From Rugamonas brunnea (GTDB lineage: Bacteria > Pseudomonadota > Gammaproteobacteria > Burkholderiales > Burkholderiaceae_D): a stretch of 64,000 nucleotides of DNA. The stretch lies in contig NZ_JACEZT010000007.1 of NCBI RefSeq assembly GCF_014042345.1, positions 186,001-250,000 on the forward strand, given 5' to 3'. The first letter of the stretch is position 1. The number at the start of each line of letters is the position of its first letter. The notes beneath the pieces were generated by a model. The model was not told the origin of the DNA. It made no database searches and saw only the letters and a program-made list of their open reading frames with translations. Made by a program: the position numbers and the translations under genes. Shown here one piece after another: positions 35,231-44,976 of this stretch.

Positions 35231-36874
35231 TCAGCGGTAGCGCGCCTCGACCAGGTCGATCTCGCGCACCAGCTTGCGCGTCACGTCGTCCGGCAGCAGA
35301 TCGTGGCGCGCCAGGCGGAAGATGGCGTCGCGCTCGGCCGCCAGCGCGGCCAGGCGCAGCGCCTGTTCCGCGTCGGCCAGTTCGCGCAGGGCGGCGCGGC
35401 TGCCGCTGTCGTTCTCGCCGTCGCCGTCGGCCTCGTGCAGCCGGTGCCGGTACAGCGCGATCACGCGCGCGGCCGCCTGCGGCCACGCTTGCGCGTCCGC
35501 GGTGCGCGGCATCAGCTCCACCTGGGCCGTCTCGACGGCGATGATGGCGGCCGTGGCGGCCTCGCGGCGCGCCTTGTCTTCGGCCTGTTGTTCCGCCGGT
35601 TCATGCGGGAAGTGCATGTCCTTGAGCAGGTGCGGCAGGACGATGCTGGCGGCCAGCAGCGAGATCAGGATTACGGCGCTGGCCAGGAACACGGTCAGGT
35701 CGCGCGCGGGGAAGGGCGCGCCGCCGGGCAGGGCCAGTGGCAGCGTCAGCACGCCGGCCAGCGTGATGGTGCCACGCACGCCGGCCAGCGACATGGCCAG
35801 CAGCAGGCGCGGCTTGATCCGCAGGCGGGGCTGGCCGCGCATGTGCTGCTTGAAGATGCTCAGCCGCAGCGACGCCCACACCCAGCAAAAACGCAGCACC
35901 AGCAGGCCGGCGCTGATGGCCAGCGCGTAGGCGGCCAGCCACCACGGGTTGGCGTGGCCGCCCTGGGCGATGGAGGCGCGCGCGCCATGGAAGATGTCGG
36001 GCAGTTGTTCGCCCAGCAGCACGAACATGATGCCGTTCAGCGCGAACTGCACCGTGTCCCACACGGCGGCGCGCTGGATGCGGGTGGCCGCCAGCGCGCT
36101 GCCGCTCAGTTCCACGTAGCTCATGGTGACGCCGGCCGCCACGGCGGCCAGGATGCCGGACGCGTGCAGGTGTTCGGCGCCCAGGTAGGCGCCGAACGGC
36201 AGCAGCAGGTTGACCAGGATGGGCGAGCCGGCCGGCTCGCCGAAACGGGCCGTGAGCCAGCGCTGGATGCCCGTCACCAGCAGCGTGATGGCGATCCCGG
36301 CCGCCAGGCCGCCGCAGGCCAGCCACAGGAAGGTGAGGGCGGCCGAGCCGAGCGAGAAGTGGCCGGTGAGTGCGGCCGCCACGGCGAAGCGGAAGCAGAC
36401 CAGGCCGCTGGCGTCGTTGAGCAGCGATTCGCCCTCCAGGATGTGCATCAGGCGCTTGGGGATGGGCGCGCGCGCAGCGATGGCCGACACGGCCACCGGG
36501 TCGGTGGGCGAGACGATGGCCGCCAGCGCGAACGCCACCGGCAGCGGCATGGCCGGGATCAGCCAGTGGATCAGGAAGCCGGCGCCCACCACCGTGAACA
36601 CCACCAGGCCCAGCGCCAGTTCCAATATCGTGCCCTTATCGCGCAGCAGGCCGCTCTTGGGGATGCGCCAGCCATCGAGGAACAGCAGCGGCGGCAGGAA
36701 GGTGAGGAAGAACAGTTCCGGTTCCAGGTCCACGCCGTGGCTGGATTTGGCCGCGATCAGGGCGCCCAGGCCGATCTGCACCAGCGGCAGCGGCGCGCGC
36801 GGCATCACCCGCACGATGAAGGCGCTGGCCACCACGGCCAGCAACATGGCCAGCACCACTTCGATCGCATCCAT
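35231..36874 (-). CDS. CPA1-family Na+/H+ antiporter (NhaP-like)
   Basis: This 547-residue inner-membrane protein has about 12 helices and the CPA1 ion-site motifs: SPTDPVAV, EGESLLNDASGLV and the SLAGVRGTITLAG segment. It exchanges Na+ (or K+) for protons and helps pH and salt tolerance. A ~120-residue cytoplasmic, charged C-terminal tail follows the last helix. ATG 36874 follows AAGGAACGGG; an earlier in-frame start adds a non-membrane leader and was rejected. Confidence 0.92.
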   Translation of the reverse strand: MDAIEVVLAMLLAVVASAFIVRVMPRAPLPLVQIGLGALIAAKSSHGVDLEPELFFLTFLPPLLFLDGWRIPKSGLLRDKGTILELALGLVVFTVVGAGFLIHWLIPAMPLPVAFALAAIVSPTDPVAVSAIAARAPIPKRLMHILEGESLLNDASGLVCFRFAVAAALTGHFSLGSAALTFLWLACGGLAAGIAITLLVTGIQRWLTARFGEPAGSPILVNLLLPFGAYLGAEHLHASGILAAVAAGVTMSYVELSGSALAATRIQRAAVWDTVQFALNGIMFVLLGEQLPDIFHGARASIAQGGHANPWWLAAYALAISAGLLVLRFCWVWASLRLSIFKQHMRGQPRLRIKPRLLLAMSLAGVRGTITLAGVLTLPLALPGGAPFPARDLTVFLASAVILISLLAASIVLPHLLKDMHFPHEPAEQQAEDKARREAATAAIIAVETAQVELMPRTADAQAWPQAAARVIALYRHRLHEADGDGENDSGSRAALRELADAEQALRLAALAAERDAIFRLARHDLLPDDVTRKLVREIDLVEARYR

Positions 36875-36962
36875 TCCCGTTCCTTGTCCTGTTCCGTATT
36901 GAGCCGCCCGATTATAGGGGATGGATGGCAATCATGTTTTTTAACAAAGTTGGCCACGACTC

Positions 36963-36991
36963 TGGTCAAGCGGAAATCTTTCTGTCATAAT
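36963..36991 (+). promoter_or_regulatory. Putative promoter of tRNA-Gly
   Basis: TGGTCA (36963-36968) and CATAAT (36986-36991) are 17 bp apart. This places a transcript start a few bases before the tRNA 5' end. Confidence 0.5.
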
Positions 36992-37002
36992 GCGGGCTCT
37001 CC

Positions 37003-37078
37003 GCGGGAGTAGCTCAGTTGGTAGAGCGCAACCTTGCCAAGGTTGAGGTCGAGAGTTCGAGACTCTTCTCCCGCTCCA
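37003..37078 (+). tRNA. tRNA-Gly (anticodon GCC)
   Basis: It is 76 nt with a GCGGGAG/CTCCCGC acceptor stem and an encoded CCA end. The D arm is AGCTCAGTTGGTAGAGC. The anticodon loop TTGCCAA carries GCC. The T loop is GTTCGAGAC. It stands alone, followed by a strong terminator. Confidence 0.97.
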
Positions 37079-37089
37079 GATTCAAAAAG

Positions 37090-37118
37090 AAAGGAAGCCC
37101 GATGGCTTCCTTTTTTTT
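37090..37118 (+). terminator. Rho-independent terminator of tRNA-Gly
   Basis: AAAGGAAGCC and GGCTTCCTTT form a 10-bp stem around CGAT, followed by a run of eight T. It begins 12 nt after the tRNA. Confidence 0.93.
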
Positions 37119-37251
37119 ATTCCCCGTCCTGCCTCCCACATTCTTCAACCAGTCGATCGCCGCTGGCGCGAACGTTGCCGAACGTTGTATAAACTTGCGC
37201 CAGAATGACATCGCGGCGCCCCAAAGCTGTCGTAAATGCATCCTTATTCGC

Positions 37252-37257
37252 TATACT
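37252..37257 (+). promoter_or_regulatory. Possible -10 of the cheV promoter
   Basis: TATACT (5 of 6) lies 100 bp upstream of the cheV start. The -35 region is weak. The rest of the 37119-37356 interval holds no other feature I can support. Confidence 0.35.
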
Positions 37258-37356
37258 GGCAGCGCAATGTTACGATTGCCTGGGCAGGGTTTTGCCCTGT
37301 GCGCCACTGACCGGCCACGGCCGGGTCACACCCATGACCGAACACGGAGATGAAAG

Positions 37357-38310
37357 ATGAAATCAGTTCAACAGGAAGTTGACGAACGCAGTAACCTGAC
37401 CAACTCCAATAAATTCGAACTGCTGCTGTTCCGGCTCGGCGGCGACGCCAACGGCGAACATTCCGAGCTGTTTGGCATCAACGTCTTCAAGATCCGTGAA
37501 ATCGTCGCCATGCCGGAAGTGACGGCCGTGGCGGGCTCCTCGCCGCACATGCTGGGCGTGGTCAACCTGCGCGGCCAGATCATCACCGTGCTGGACCTGC
37601 CCTCCATCGTCGGCGTGATTCCCAAGACCGGCCTGAACATCATGCTGGTGACGGAATTCGCGCGCACCACCCAGGCCTTCGCCGTGGAGTCGGTGGACGA
37701 GATCGTGCGCCTGGACTGGAGCCAGGTGCTGACGGCCGAAGGCACGGCCGGCGGCCGCGTGACCAGCATCGCGCGCGTGGACGGCGACGTGCAGAACACC
37801 CGCCTGGCCCAGGTGCTGGACGTGGAGACCATCCTGCGTGAACTGGTGCCGCCCGAAGGCAAGGACGTGGACCCGGAAACCATCGGCCCGCAACTGCTGC
37901 TCAAGCCTGGCCAGATCATCCTGGCGGCAGACGACTCGGTGGTGGCGCGCAGCCTGATCGAGAAGGGCCTGACGGCCATGGGCGCGCACTACATCATGAC
38001 CAAGACCGGCAAGGAGGCGTGGGACCGCCTGCAGCACATCGCCGACGGCGCCAAGGCCGAAGGCGTGCCGGTCGATGAGCGCGTGGGGCTGGTGCTGACC
38101 GACCTGGAAATGCCGGAGATGGACGGCTTCACGCTGACCCGTTTGATCAAGCAGGACGCCCGCTTCGCCAAGATCCCCGTGGTGATCCACTCCTCGCTGT
38201 CGGGCAAGACCAACGAGGACCACGTGCGCGGCGTGGGCGCGGACGCCTACGTGGCCAAGTTCGTGGCCGAGGACCTGGCCGCCACCATCCGCCAGGTGCT
38301 GCACAAATAA
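37357..38310 (+). CDS. cheV: Chemotaxis coupling protein CheV
   Basis: The 317-residue fusion has a CheW domain (~15-170, with [14 protein letters not shown]) and a receiver domain (~190-315) carrying the phospho-acceptor Asp ~249 in [14 protein letters not shown]. It couples chemoreceptors to the CheA kinase, and phosphorylation tunes adaptation. It is a lone chemotaxis gene here, probably serving receptors such as the PAS chemoreceptor at 8.9 kb. Its start ATG follows GGAGATGAA. Confidence 0.95.
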   Translation: MKSVQQEVDERSNLTNSNKFELLLFRLGGDANGEHSELFGINVFKIREIVAMPEVTAVAGSSPHMLGVVNLRGQIITVLDLPSIVGVIPKTGLNIMLVTEFARTTQAFAVESVDEIVRLDWSQVLTAEGTAGGRVTSIARVDGDVQNTRLAQVLDVETILRELVPPEGKDVDPETIGPQLLLKPGQIILAADDSVVARSLIEKGLTAMGAHYIMTKTGKEAWDRLQHIADGAKAEGVPVDERVGLVLTDLEMPEMDGFTLTRLIKQDARFAKIPVVIHSSLSGKTNEDHVRGVGADAYVAKFVAEDLAATIRQVLHK

Positions 38311-38420
38311 GGCTGCGCGGCGCACGCCGTCTCGAATCGGGTTACACTCTGAGGGTCGTGGTGGTCTGGCTAACATTGCCGGACTGGCACGGCCCTCAAC
38401 CCTTTTCGAAAGGAGCTACC

Positions 38421-39002
38421 GTGGCAGCAAAGAAGATCCTGTTCCTGACCGGCGATTTCGCGGAAGATTACGAGACCATGGTGCCGTTCCAGGCACTGCA
38501 GATGGTGGGCCACGTGGTGCACGCCGTGTGCCCCGGCAAGCAGCCGGGCGACACCATCAAGACCGCCATCCACGACTTTGAAGGCGACCAGACCTACACC
38601 GAAAAGCCGGGCCACCGCTTCACCATCAACGCCGCCTTCGACGGCGTGGACACGGCCAGCTACGATGGCCTGATGATCGCCGGCGGCCGCGCGCCCGAAT
38701 ACTTGCGCCTGAACCCGCGCGTGATCGAGATCGTGCAGCAGATGGCTGCGGCCGGCAAACCGATCGCCGCCGTCTGCCACGGTGCCCAGCTGCTGACGGC
38801 GGCCGACGTCATCCGCGGCAAGCGCATTTCGGCTTATCCGGCCTGCGCGCCCGAGGTGCGCCAGGCTGGCGCCGAGTATGCCGATATTCCCGTCGACCAG
38901 GCGGTCACCGACGGCCAGTTCGTCACGGCGCCCGCGTGGCCCGCGCATCCGGCCTGGCTGGGCCAGTTCCTGCAGCGGCTGGGGACCGAGATCAAGCTGT
39001 AA
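38421..39002 (+). CDS. DJ-1/PfpI-family protein
   Basis: The 193-residue protein has the class I glutamine-amidotransferase-like fold of the DJ-1/PfpI family. The nucleophile elbow is [10 protein letters not shown] (Cys followed by His), and [12 protein letters not shown] holds the family Gly-rich turn. Members are reported as deglycases/glyoxalase III-like enzymes, chaperones or proteases; methylglyoxal defence would fit the neighbouring genes. The GTG start has an excellent AAAGGAG ribosome site; the in-frame GTG/ATG codons upstream lack one. Confidence 0.88.
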   Translation: MAAKKILFLTGDFAEDYETMVPFQALQMVGHVVHAVCPGKQPGDTIKTAIHDFEGDQTYTEKPGHRFTINAAFDGVDTASYDGLMIAGGRAPEYLRLNPRVIEIVQQMAAAGKPIAAVCHGAQLLTAADVIRGKRISAYPACAPEVRQAGAEYADIPVDQAVTDGQFVTAPAWPAHPAWLGQFLQRLGTEIKL

Positions 39003-39017
39003 AGATCAAGCTGTAAA
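38990..39017 (+). repeat. 14-bp tandem duplication over a stop codon
   Basis: GATCAAGCTGTAAA occurs twice in tandem, and a partial third copy (GTAAAGCTGT) follows. The first copy supplies the last codons and TAA stop of the DJ-1/PfpI gene, so the second is a non-coding echo of its end. Confidence 0.85.
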
Positions 39018-39032
39018 GTAAAGCTGTCATCG

Positions 39033-39887
39033 TCATGCGCCCTTGTCCACGCCCAGGTTGCGGGCGTGGAAGCGCAAGTGTTCTTCCATGAAGGTGGCGA
39101 TGAAGTAGTAGCCGTGGTCGTAGCCTTCATGGCGGCGCAGCCGCAATGGCTGCGCGGCGGCGCGGCAGGCCGCTTCGAATAGTTCCGGGTGCAGCTGGTC
39201 GGCCAGGAATTTGTCGGCCAGTCCCTGGTCGATCAGTATCCCCGCCGGGAACGGCGTGTGCAATCCGGCCATCAGGGCGCTGGCGTCGTACTGGCGCCAG
39301 CTGTCCTCGTTCTTCCCCAGGTAGGCGCTGAACGCCTTGCGGCCCCACGGGCATTGCGTGGGCGCGGCGATGGGCGCGAAGGCCGACACGGAGCGGAACA
39401 GCTCCGGCCGGCGCAGCGCCTGCGTGAGCGCGCCATGGCCACCCATCGAATGGCCGAAGATGCCCACCCGCGCCGCATCCACCGGCAGCGCGGCGCACGC
39501 CAGCGCGTGCAGCTCCTGCAGATAGCTATCCATCCGATAGTGGCTGGACCACGGCTGCTCGGTGGCATCCACGTAGAAACCGGCGCCCACGCCCAGGTCC
39601 CAATCATCGGTCTCGCCGGGCACGCCGGCGCCGCGCGGGCTGGTGTCGGGCGCGATCAGCACCAGTCCCAGTTCGGCCGCCACGCGCTGTGCGCCGGCCT
39701 TGATCATGAAAGTCTCCTCGGTGCAGGTCAGGCCGGCCAGGTAGAACAACGCGGGCAGCTTCGCGCCCGGCGCATGCGGCGGGAGGAAGACGGAAAAGCG
39801 CATCGGCAGGCCGATGGCTTGCGACGCATGGCGGTAGTAGCGCTGGCTGCCGCCGAAGCAGGCGTGTTCGCTGATCAGTTCTGGCAT
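39033..39887 (-). CDS. fghA: S-formylglutathione hydrolase
   Basis: The enzyme hydrolyses S-formylglutathione to formate and glutathione, the last step of glutathione-dependent formaldehyde removal. The product is 284 residues with an esterase-D fold: nucleophile Ser147 in GHSMGGHGAL, Asp in DQGLADKFL and His in HEGYDHGYYFI. The LFYLAGLTCTEETF segment is diagnostic. No glutathione-dependent formaldehyde dehydrogenase is adjacent. It is divergent from the CPA2 antiporter and YbdK genes. Confidence 0.94.
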   Translation of the reverse strand: MPELISEHACFGGSQRYYRHASQAIGLPMRFSVFLPPHAPGAKLPALFYLAGLTCTEETFMIKAGAQRVAAELGLVLIAPDTSPRGAGVPGETDDWDLGVGAGFYVDATEQPWSSHYRMDSYLQELHALACAALPVDAARVGIFGHSMGGHGALTQALRRPELFRSVSAFAPIAAPTQCPWGRKAFSAYLGKNEDSWRQYDASALMAGLHTPFPAGILIDQGLADKFLADQLHPELFEAACRAAAQPLRLRRHEGYDHGYYFIATFMEEHLRFHARNLGVDKGA

Positions 39888-39972
39888 CTGCTGTCCTTAT
39901 GTTCAGTACCGCACGGTGGGCGGCGGCGTGGATGGGCAGAATTGTACTAGGATCACAACAATGGGGAGGCGC

Positions 39973-41157
39973 ATGCCGAATCTTGATATCGTCTTGACGG
40001 AACTGGGCTGGCCACTCGCGATCGCGTTGGCCTGGCTGGCGGGGGAGTGCGCGTACCGCTGGTTTGGCGTGCCCCGCATCAGCGTGTACGGGCTGGTAGG
40101 CTTCGGCCTGGCCCAGGTGTGGCCGGGCGCGCTGGCCAGCGGCGCATCGAGCACCGTCACGCTGCTGGCCAATCTCGGTTTCGGCCTGATCCTGTTCGAA
40201 TTCGGTTACCGCATCAACCTGCACTGGTTGCGCATCAATCCGTGGATCGCCGTCAGCGGGCTGGCCGAGGCGGCCGCCACGTTCGGCGCCGTGTATGGCA
40301 TATCGCAATGGACGGGCATGCCGCCGCTGACGTCGCTGCTGCTGGCGTCGCTGGCCATGTCCACCTCGCCGGCCGGTGTGCTGCGGGTGGTCAATGAGCA
40401 GAACAGCTCCGGCCAGGTGACGGAACGGCTGCTGCACCTGGTGGCCATCAACTGCGTGCTGTCCGTGTTCGCGTTCAAGGTGATCGTGGGCGTGTGGGTG
40501 TTCCAGACGTCCGGCAACCTGTGGCAGGCCGTCTCGCACAGCCTGATCGAGCTGCTGGCATCGGCCGCGCTGGGCGCGCTGTTTGGCTTCGGCGCGCCGG
40601 CCTTGCTGCGCCGCCTGGGCGCGCTGTCGCAGGACGGCACGGTGGGCTTTGCGCTCGGCGTGGTGCTGCTGGTGGCGCTGACCCACGCAGCCAACCTGTC
40701 GCCCGTGCTGGCGGCGCTGGCCTTTGGTCTGGTGGCGCGCCACCGGCGCGTGGCCTTCGCCCGCACCGAGCGCAATTTCGGCAGCATCGGTGAACTGCTG
40801 ACGGTGCTGCTGTTCGTGTTCGCCGTCACCGTGCTGCCGTGGGAGCGGGTGGTGGAGGGTGCGGCGCTGGGCGCGGTGCTGGTGGGCGCGCGCTTCATCG
40901 TCAAGATGGCGGCCGTGGCGCTGTTCTCGCACCCGGGCGGCACCTCGTGGCGCAAGGGGATATTGACGGGGATCGCGCTGTCGCCGATGTCCGTGTTCAT
41001 CACGCTGCTGCTGGAGCAGACCCGCCAGATGGGCGTGGTGCTGGTGGACGAGCTGGCGGCGCTGGCCGCCATGATCCTGCTGCTGGAAGTGGTGGGTCCT
41101 ATCCTCACCCAGCGCGCGCTGGTGTGGGCCAACGAAACCCAACGACCGGAGGCCTGA
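39973..41157 (+). CDS. CPA2-family monovalent cation/proton antiporter (KefB-like membrane domain)
   Basis: This 394-residue protein has about 11-12 helices and the CPA2 signature [13 protein letters not shown] near the N-terminus and [15 protein letters not shown] later. It covers only the membrane domain: the RCK/TrkA-N gating domain of KefB/KefC (~600 residues) is absent. It should exchange K+ or Na+ for H+. ATG 39973 is preceded by GGGGAGGC. The next gene, ybdK, starts one base after its stop, so the two are translationally linked. Confidence 0.88.
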   Translation: MPNLDIVLTELGWPLAIALAWLAGECAYRWFGVPRISVYGLVGFGLAQVWPGALASGASSTVTLLANLGFGLILFEFGYRINLHWLRINPWIAVSGLAEAAATFGAVYGISQWTGMPPLTSLLLASLAMSTSPAGVLRVVNEQNSSGQVTERLLHLVAINCVLSVFAFKVIVGVWVFQTSGNLWQAVSHSLIELLASAALGALFGFGAPALLRRLGALSQDGTVGFALGVVLLVALTHAANLSPVLAALAFGLVARHRRVAFARTERNFGSIGELLTVLLFVFAVTVLPWERVVEGAALGAVLVGARFIVKMAAVALFSHPGGTSWRKGILTGIALSPMSVFITLLLEQTRQMGVVLVDELAALAAMILLLEVVGPILTQRALVWANETQRPEA

Positions 41158-41158
41158 T

Positions 41159-42283
41159 ATGGCATTGGAACCGTTCAAGAACTCCGTGCCCCTGACCATG
41201 GGCGTGGAACTGGAGCTGCAACTGGTCAGCCTGTCGGACTTCGACCTGTCGGCGTCGAGTCCGGACCTGCTGCACCTGCTGGCCCGCAAACCTTTCCCCG
41301 GCAACGTGACGCCGGAAATCACCGAGAGCATGATCGAGATTAACTCGGACGTGCACACCAACCACACGGAACTGCTGGCGCAGCTGGAGCATGTGCGCGA
41401 CACGCTGGTGCAGGCCGGCGAGATGCTCAACATCGGCATCTGCGGCGGCGGCACCCACCCGTTCCAGAAATGGTCGGAGCAGCGCATCTTCGCCAAGCCC
41501 CGTTTCCAGCAGGTGTCGGCCCTGTATGGCTACCTGGCCAAGCAGTTCACGGTGTTCGGCCAGCACGTGCACATCGGCTGCGCCAACGGCGACGACGCGT
41601 TGTACCTGCTGCATGCGCTGGGCCGCTACGTGCCGCACTTCATCGCGTTGTCGGCCTCGTCGCCGTTCGTGCAGGGGAACGACACGCTGTTCCATTCGGC
41701 CCGCCTCAATTCCGTATTCGCCTTCCCCATGAGCGGCCGGGCGCCGTTCATGCTGCGCTGGAGCCAGTTCGCCGACGATTACTTCGCCAAGATGGAGCAC
41801 ACGGGCGTGATCAAGAGCATGAAGGACTTTTACTGGGACATCCGGCCCAAGCCCGAATACGGCACCATCGAACTGCGCGTGTGCGACACGCCGCTGACGG
41901 TGCAACGGGCCGCCGCGCTGGCCGCCTACCTGCAGGCCTTGTGCAGCTACCTGCTGGAACACCGGCGCGAGCAGCCGTGCGAGGATGACTACCTGGTCTA
42001 CAACTACAACCGCTTCCAGGCGTGCCGCTTCGGGCTCGATGGCACGCTGGTGCATCCGCGTACCTATGACAGCCTGCCACTGCGCGACGACATCCAGGCC
42101 ACGCTGGAGGCGATGGCGTCGCACGGTGCGGCGCTCGGCGGCATGGCCGCGCTGGCGCACCTGGAGCAGGTGCTGCGCGAGGGCGGCGATGCGCACCAGC
42201 TGCGCGGCGAGTTCCAGGCGCGCGGCAGCGCGGAAGGCATGGTGGAAGCGGCCATCGCGCGCTTCCGCGATGGGCCTGTTTAA
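41159..42283 (+). CDS. ybdK: YbdK-family carboxylate-amine ligase (glutamate-cysteine ligase 2-like)
   Basis: The 374-residue enzyme is of the GCS2 family. The typical motifs are [38 protein letters not shown] and [12 protein letters not shown], which form the Mg-ATP and amino-acid site. YbdK proteins have weak gamma-glutamylcysteine synthetase activity in vitro and their true product is unsettled. Here the gene is fused in translation to a Kef-like antiporter and close to S-formylglutathione hydrolase and DJ-1/PfpI, which hints at thiol/electrophile chemistry. Confidence 0.92.
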   Translation: MALEPFKNSVPLTMGVELELQLVSLSDFDLSASSPDLLHLLARKPFPGNVTPEITESMIEINSDVHTNHTELLAQLEHVRDTLVQAGEMLNIGICGGGTHPFQKWSEQRIFAKPRFQQVSALYGYLAKQFTVFGQHVHIGCANGDDALYLLHALGRYVPHFIALSASSPFVQGNDTLFHSARLNSVFAFPMSGRAPFMLRWSQFADDYFAKMEHTGVIKSMKDFYWDIRPKPEYGTIELRVCDTPLTVQRAAALAAYLQALCSYLLEHRREQPCEDDYLVYNYNRFQACRFGLDGTLVHPRTYDSLPLRDDIQATLEAMASHGAALGGMAALAHLEQVLREGGDAHQLRGEFQARGSAEGMVEAAIARFRDGPV

Positions 42284-42324
42284 GCGCGCACAAACTGATC
42301 GCGCTGGCTGGTCGCGTTACGTCG

Positions 42325-43083
42325 TTATCTGAAACTGATGGCCTGGTTCAGGCGTTCGATGACCTCGTCCGGCACGCTGCGGCTGCACATGATGCGGCGC
42401 TCGTTGCCGCCCCGGATATCGCTGAAGCGCAGCAGGCGCAGATTGTCCCGTTGTCCCCCGGCGTGCTCCATGATGTAGCGCGCCTCCTCCTCGGGTACCA
42501 GCATCAGGTCCACCATGCCGCTGCTGACCGAGTGCGACATCTTGATCATGGGCGCGGTGCTGACGGCGGTGGTGGGGTGGTAGTCGGCCAGCATCTGGTC
42601 TATCGTCTGGCCGTAGGAGAAATTGTCCTTGACGAGGATGCGCGTCTGCTTGCGGCGCAAGGCTGCTTGCAGCGTGGTATCGCCGTGCGCGGCGAAATCC
42701 GCGTTGGCCAGCGCCACCCAGGCGCTGTCGCGGTAGATGGGGCGCGTGAATTTGGCGTAGCGCTCGCGTTCGGGCGTAATGAACCAGCCGACGGCGCAAC
42801 TGGGCGGGGCGACCTGCTTGACCATGGCCAGTTGACGGTTGGGCGGCATCACACGCCAGTCTGCCGCGATGCCGGCCACGCGGAAGGCCTCGCTGGCCGG
42901 GGCGCCCGTCAGGCCGCCCAGCGCGCCGTCCGGCCCGGTCACGGTGTAGGGCGGGCGGATGCTGTAGGTGACGACCAGTGGCGCGTCCGCTTGCGCGAGG
43001 GCGAACGCGGGCACCAGGCAAAGGACGCACAGGAGGCCCGGGATGGCGCGACGCGGCGCTGGCAGGGTGGTGGCTCCGTTCAT
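42325..43083 (-). CDS. Orphan periplasmic amino-acid-type substrate-binding protein
   Basis: The 252-residue protein has a signal peptide (RAIPGLLCVLCLVPAFALAQA) and a SBP_bac_3-like fold (VTYSIRPPYTVTGPDGALGGLTG, later SSGMVDLMLVPEEEARYIM). No permease or ATPase gene is adjacent. Such orphan binding proteins are frequent in this bacterial group and may feed a distant transporter or a sensor. Function is unknown. Confidence 0.78.
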   Translation of the reverse strand: MNGATTLPAPRRAIPGLLCVLCLVPAFALAQADAPLVVTYSIRPPYTVTGPDGALGGLTGAPASEAFRVAGIAADWRVMPPNRQLAMVKQVAPPSCAVGWFITPERERYAKFTRPIYRDSAWVALANADFAAHGDTTLQAALRRKQTRILVKDNFSYGQTIDQMLADYHPTTAVSTAPMIKMSHSVSSGMVDLMLVPEEEARYIMEHAGGQRDNLRLLRFSDIRGGNERRIMCSRSVPDEVIERLNQAISFR

Positions 43084-43208
43084 GGGGCAAGGCAGGCGGC
43101 GACGATGATGCAGTTCATCCTATACCGCAAGGGAGGCGCTGACAAGCGACGTCGATACTTGAGTCATCAACTATGTTGGGACGGGAAGGGTGATGGTATG
43201 GCCGCTGC

Positions 43209-44153
43209 TCAGAACCGCGTTTCGCGCGCCACGCGCAGGAAGTTGTCGAGGATGGGCGTGCAGTCGAGCAGTTCGACCCCGCCCGCCCGGTGGAATTCTG
43301 GATGCCACTGCAAGCCCATCACGAACGGCGCCTTGCGGTAGCGGATCGCCTCCACCATCTGGTCCGGCTCGGACAGCGCCTCAATCATCATGTCGCGGCC
43401 CAGTGTCTTGACGGCTTGGTGGTGGATGGAGTTCACCAGGCCCGGCCCCTGGCCCGCAAACAGCTTGGACAGCGACGAGCCGCGCGGGAACGTGACGGCA
43501 TGGCGGTGGCGGTCGTAGTCTTCATGGACGTGCGGCTGGGCCGTGGGCACGTCCGACGCGATATCCTGGTACAGCGTGCCGCCAAAGGCCACGTTGATCA
43601 GCTGGCAGCCGCGGCACACGCCCAGCACCGGTTTGCCGGCCTCCACGAATTCGTGCAGCAGCTCCAGCTCGTACATGTCGCGCGCGCGGTCGCCGCTCCA
43701 TTCGGGCCGGGTCGGCGCCTCCGAATAGCTTTGCGGCGAGACGTCGGCGCCGCCTTGCAGCACCAGACCGTCCAGGTGGCGCGCGTAGTCGCGCAGGCGG
43801 ATATTGCTGGGATGGAGCAGGCCGTCCGTGTTCACGGTGGGGATCATGAACACCAGTACGTCGCGCGACATCACCCATTGCGCGATCGACTCCTCCAGGT
43901 ATTGCAGCTTCTTGCTGCGCAGCCCGCGCGCGCCCGGCTCCGGGTGGAAGATGCGGGCCGAGATACCGATGTGCAGCGGGCGCTGGATGATGTGGCGGGT
44001 GATGGCGGCGGCCAGGCGTTGATAGCGGGCCCGCAGCACCCGGCCCCACAGGCTGAACACGGTGTCGCCGGGATCGAGATAGCGCGGCATGGCCTCCTCC
44101 GCGTCTTCCTTGCGGCGGCGCGGCGGTTCCGGGTTGTTCTCGCCGTGGTCCAT
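43209..44153 (-). CDS. Class I glutamine amidotransferase-like hydrolase (PuuD/peptidase C26 type)
   Basis: The 314-residue protein has the gamma-glutamyl hydrolase fold. The nucleophile elbow is VLGVCRGCQLINVAFGG, and the catalytic His and Glu are in GLQWHPEFHRAGG. PuuD-like members hydrolyse gamma-glutamyl-GABA in polyamine catabolism. The N-terminal ~60 residues (EPPRRRKEDAEEAM) are charged and extra compared with PuuD (~254). No other puu gene is nearby, so the substrate is open. Confidence 0.85.
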   Translation of the reverse strand: MDHGENNPEPPRRRKEDAEEAMPRYLDPGDTVFSLWGRVLRARYQRLAAAITRHIIQRPLHIGISARIFHPEPGARGLRSKKLQYLEESIAQWVMSRDVLVFMIPTVNTDGLLHPSNIRLRDYARHLDGLVLQGGADVSPQSYSEAPTRPEWSGDRARDMYELELLHEFVEAGKPVLGVCRGCQLINVAFGGTLYQDIASDVPTAQPHVHEDYDRHRHAVTFPRGSSLSKLFAGQGPGLVNSIHHQAVKTLGRDMMIEALSEPDQMVEAIRYRKAPFVMGLQWHPEFHRAGGVELLDCTPILDNFLRVARETRF

Positions 44154-44274
44154 GCCGGGGCCCTTGCTTGCAAAGAGGTCAGTTTGCCACAGCCTGGACC
44201 GGGGCGGCGCGCGACTGGGACGTGTTTGCGCGCGAAAGCAGCGGCAGGAATTGCAGGGCGAAGTGCAGGTGGTG

Positions 44275-44976
44275 CTAACGGGCGAAGTACAGGTCGTGCA
44301 GGCGTTCCAGGTCCACCTCGCGGGCGGGCCGGGACAGCGCCACTTTCCCGCTTTGCATCAGGTACACGTGGTCGGCGATGGCCAGTGCCCGTTCCGTGTT
44401 CTGTTCGACGAGGATGATGGTGCGGCCCGCCGCCTTCAGGCTGGCCAGGATGTCGAACAACTCATTCACCACCAGCGGCGCCAGTCCCAGCGACGGTTCA
44501 TCCACGATCAGCAGCCGTGGTTCGGACATCAGGCCACGCGCCAGTGCCAGCATCTGCGCCTCGCCGCCGGACAGCGCACCAGCCGCCTGCCTGCGCCGTT
44601 CGCGCAGGCGTGGGAAGGTGGCGTAAGCCTGTTCCAGCCGCGCTTTCACGTGCGGCCGGTGCGCGGGCAGGAAGGCGCCCATGATGAGGTTCTCCTCCAC
44701 GCTCATGTCGCGGAACACCATGCGGCCCTCGGGCACCATGGCCACGCCCAGTTCGGCCATGCGCCATGCCGGCGCGCCGCGCAGGGGCTGGCCGTCCAAT
44801 GCCACCTGGCCCGCGTCCAGCGGCAGCAGGCCCATGATGGCGCGCAGCAGCGTGGTCTTGCCCGCGCCATTGGGGCCGATGATGGCCGTCAGCTGGCCGG
44901 CGGCCGCCGTCAGCGATACATCCCACAGCACGTTGATGGCGCCATAGCCGGCGCGCACGCCGGTCAATTCAAGCAT
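44275..44976 (-). CDS. livF: LIV-type ABC transporter ATP-binding protein (LivF-like)
   Basis: The 233-residue ATPase has Walker A GPNGAGKTT, signature ALSGGEAQMLALARG and Walker B LLIVDEPSLGLAP, the LivF form. It is the last gene of the seven-gene leftward operon and overlaps livG by 8 bp. It powers import together with LivG. The substrate is probably an organic acid rather than a branched-chain amino acid, given the acyl-CoA enzymes in the operon (inference). Confidence 0.92.
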   Translation of the reverse strand: MLELTGVRAGYGAINVLWDVSLTAAAGQLTAIIGPNGAGKTTLLRAIMGLLPLDAGQVALDGQPLRGAPAWRMAELGVAMVPEGRMVFRDMSVEENLIMGAFLPAHRPHVKARLEQAYATFPRLRERRRQAAGALSGGEAQMLALARGLMSEPRLLIVDEPSLGLAPLVVNELFDILASLKAAGRTIILVEQNTERALAIADHVYLMQSGKVALSRPAREVDLERLHDLYFAR

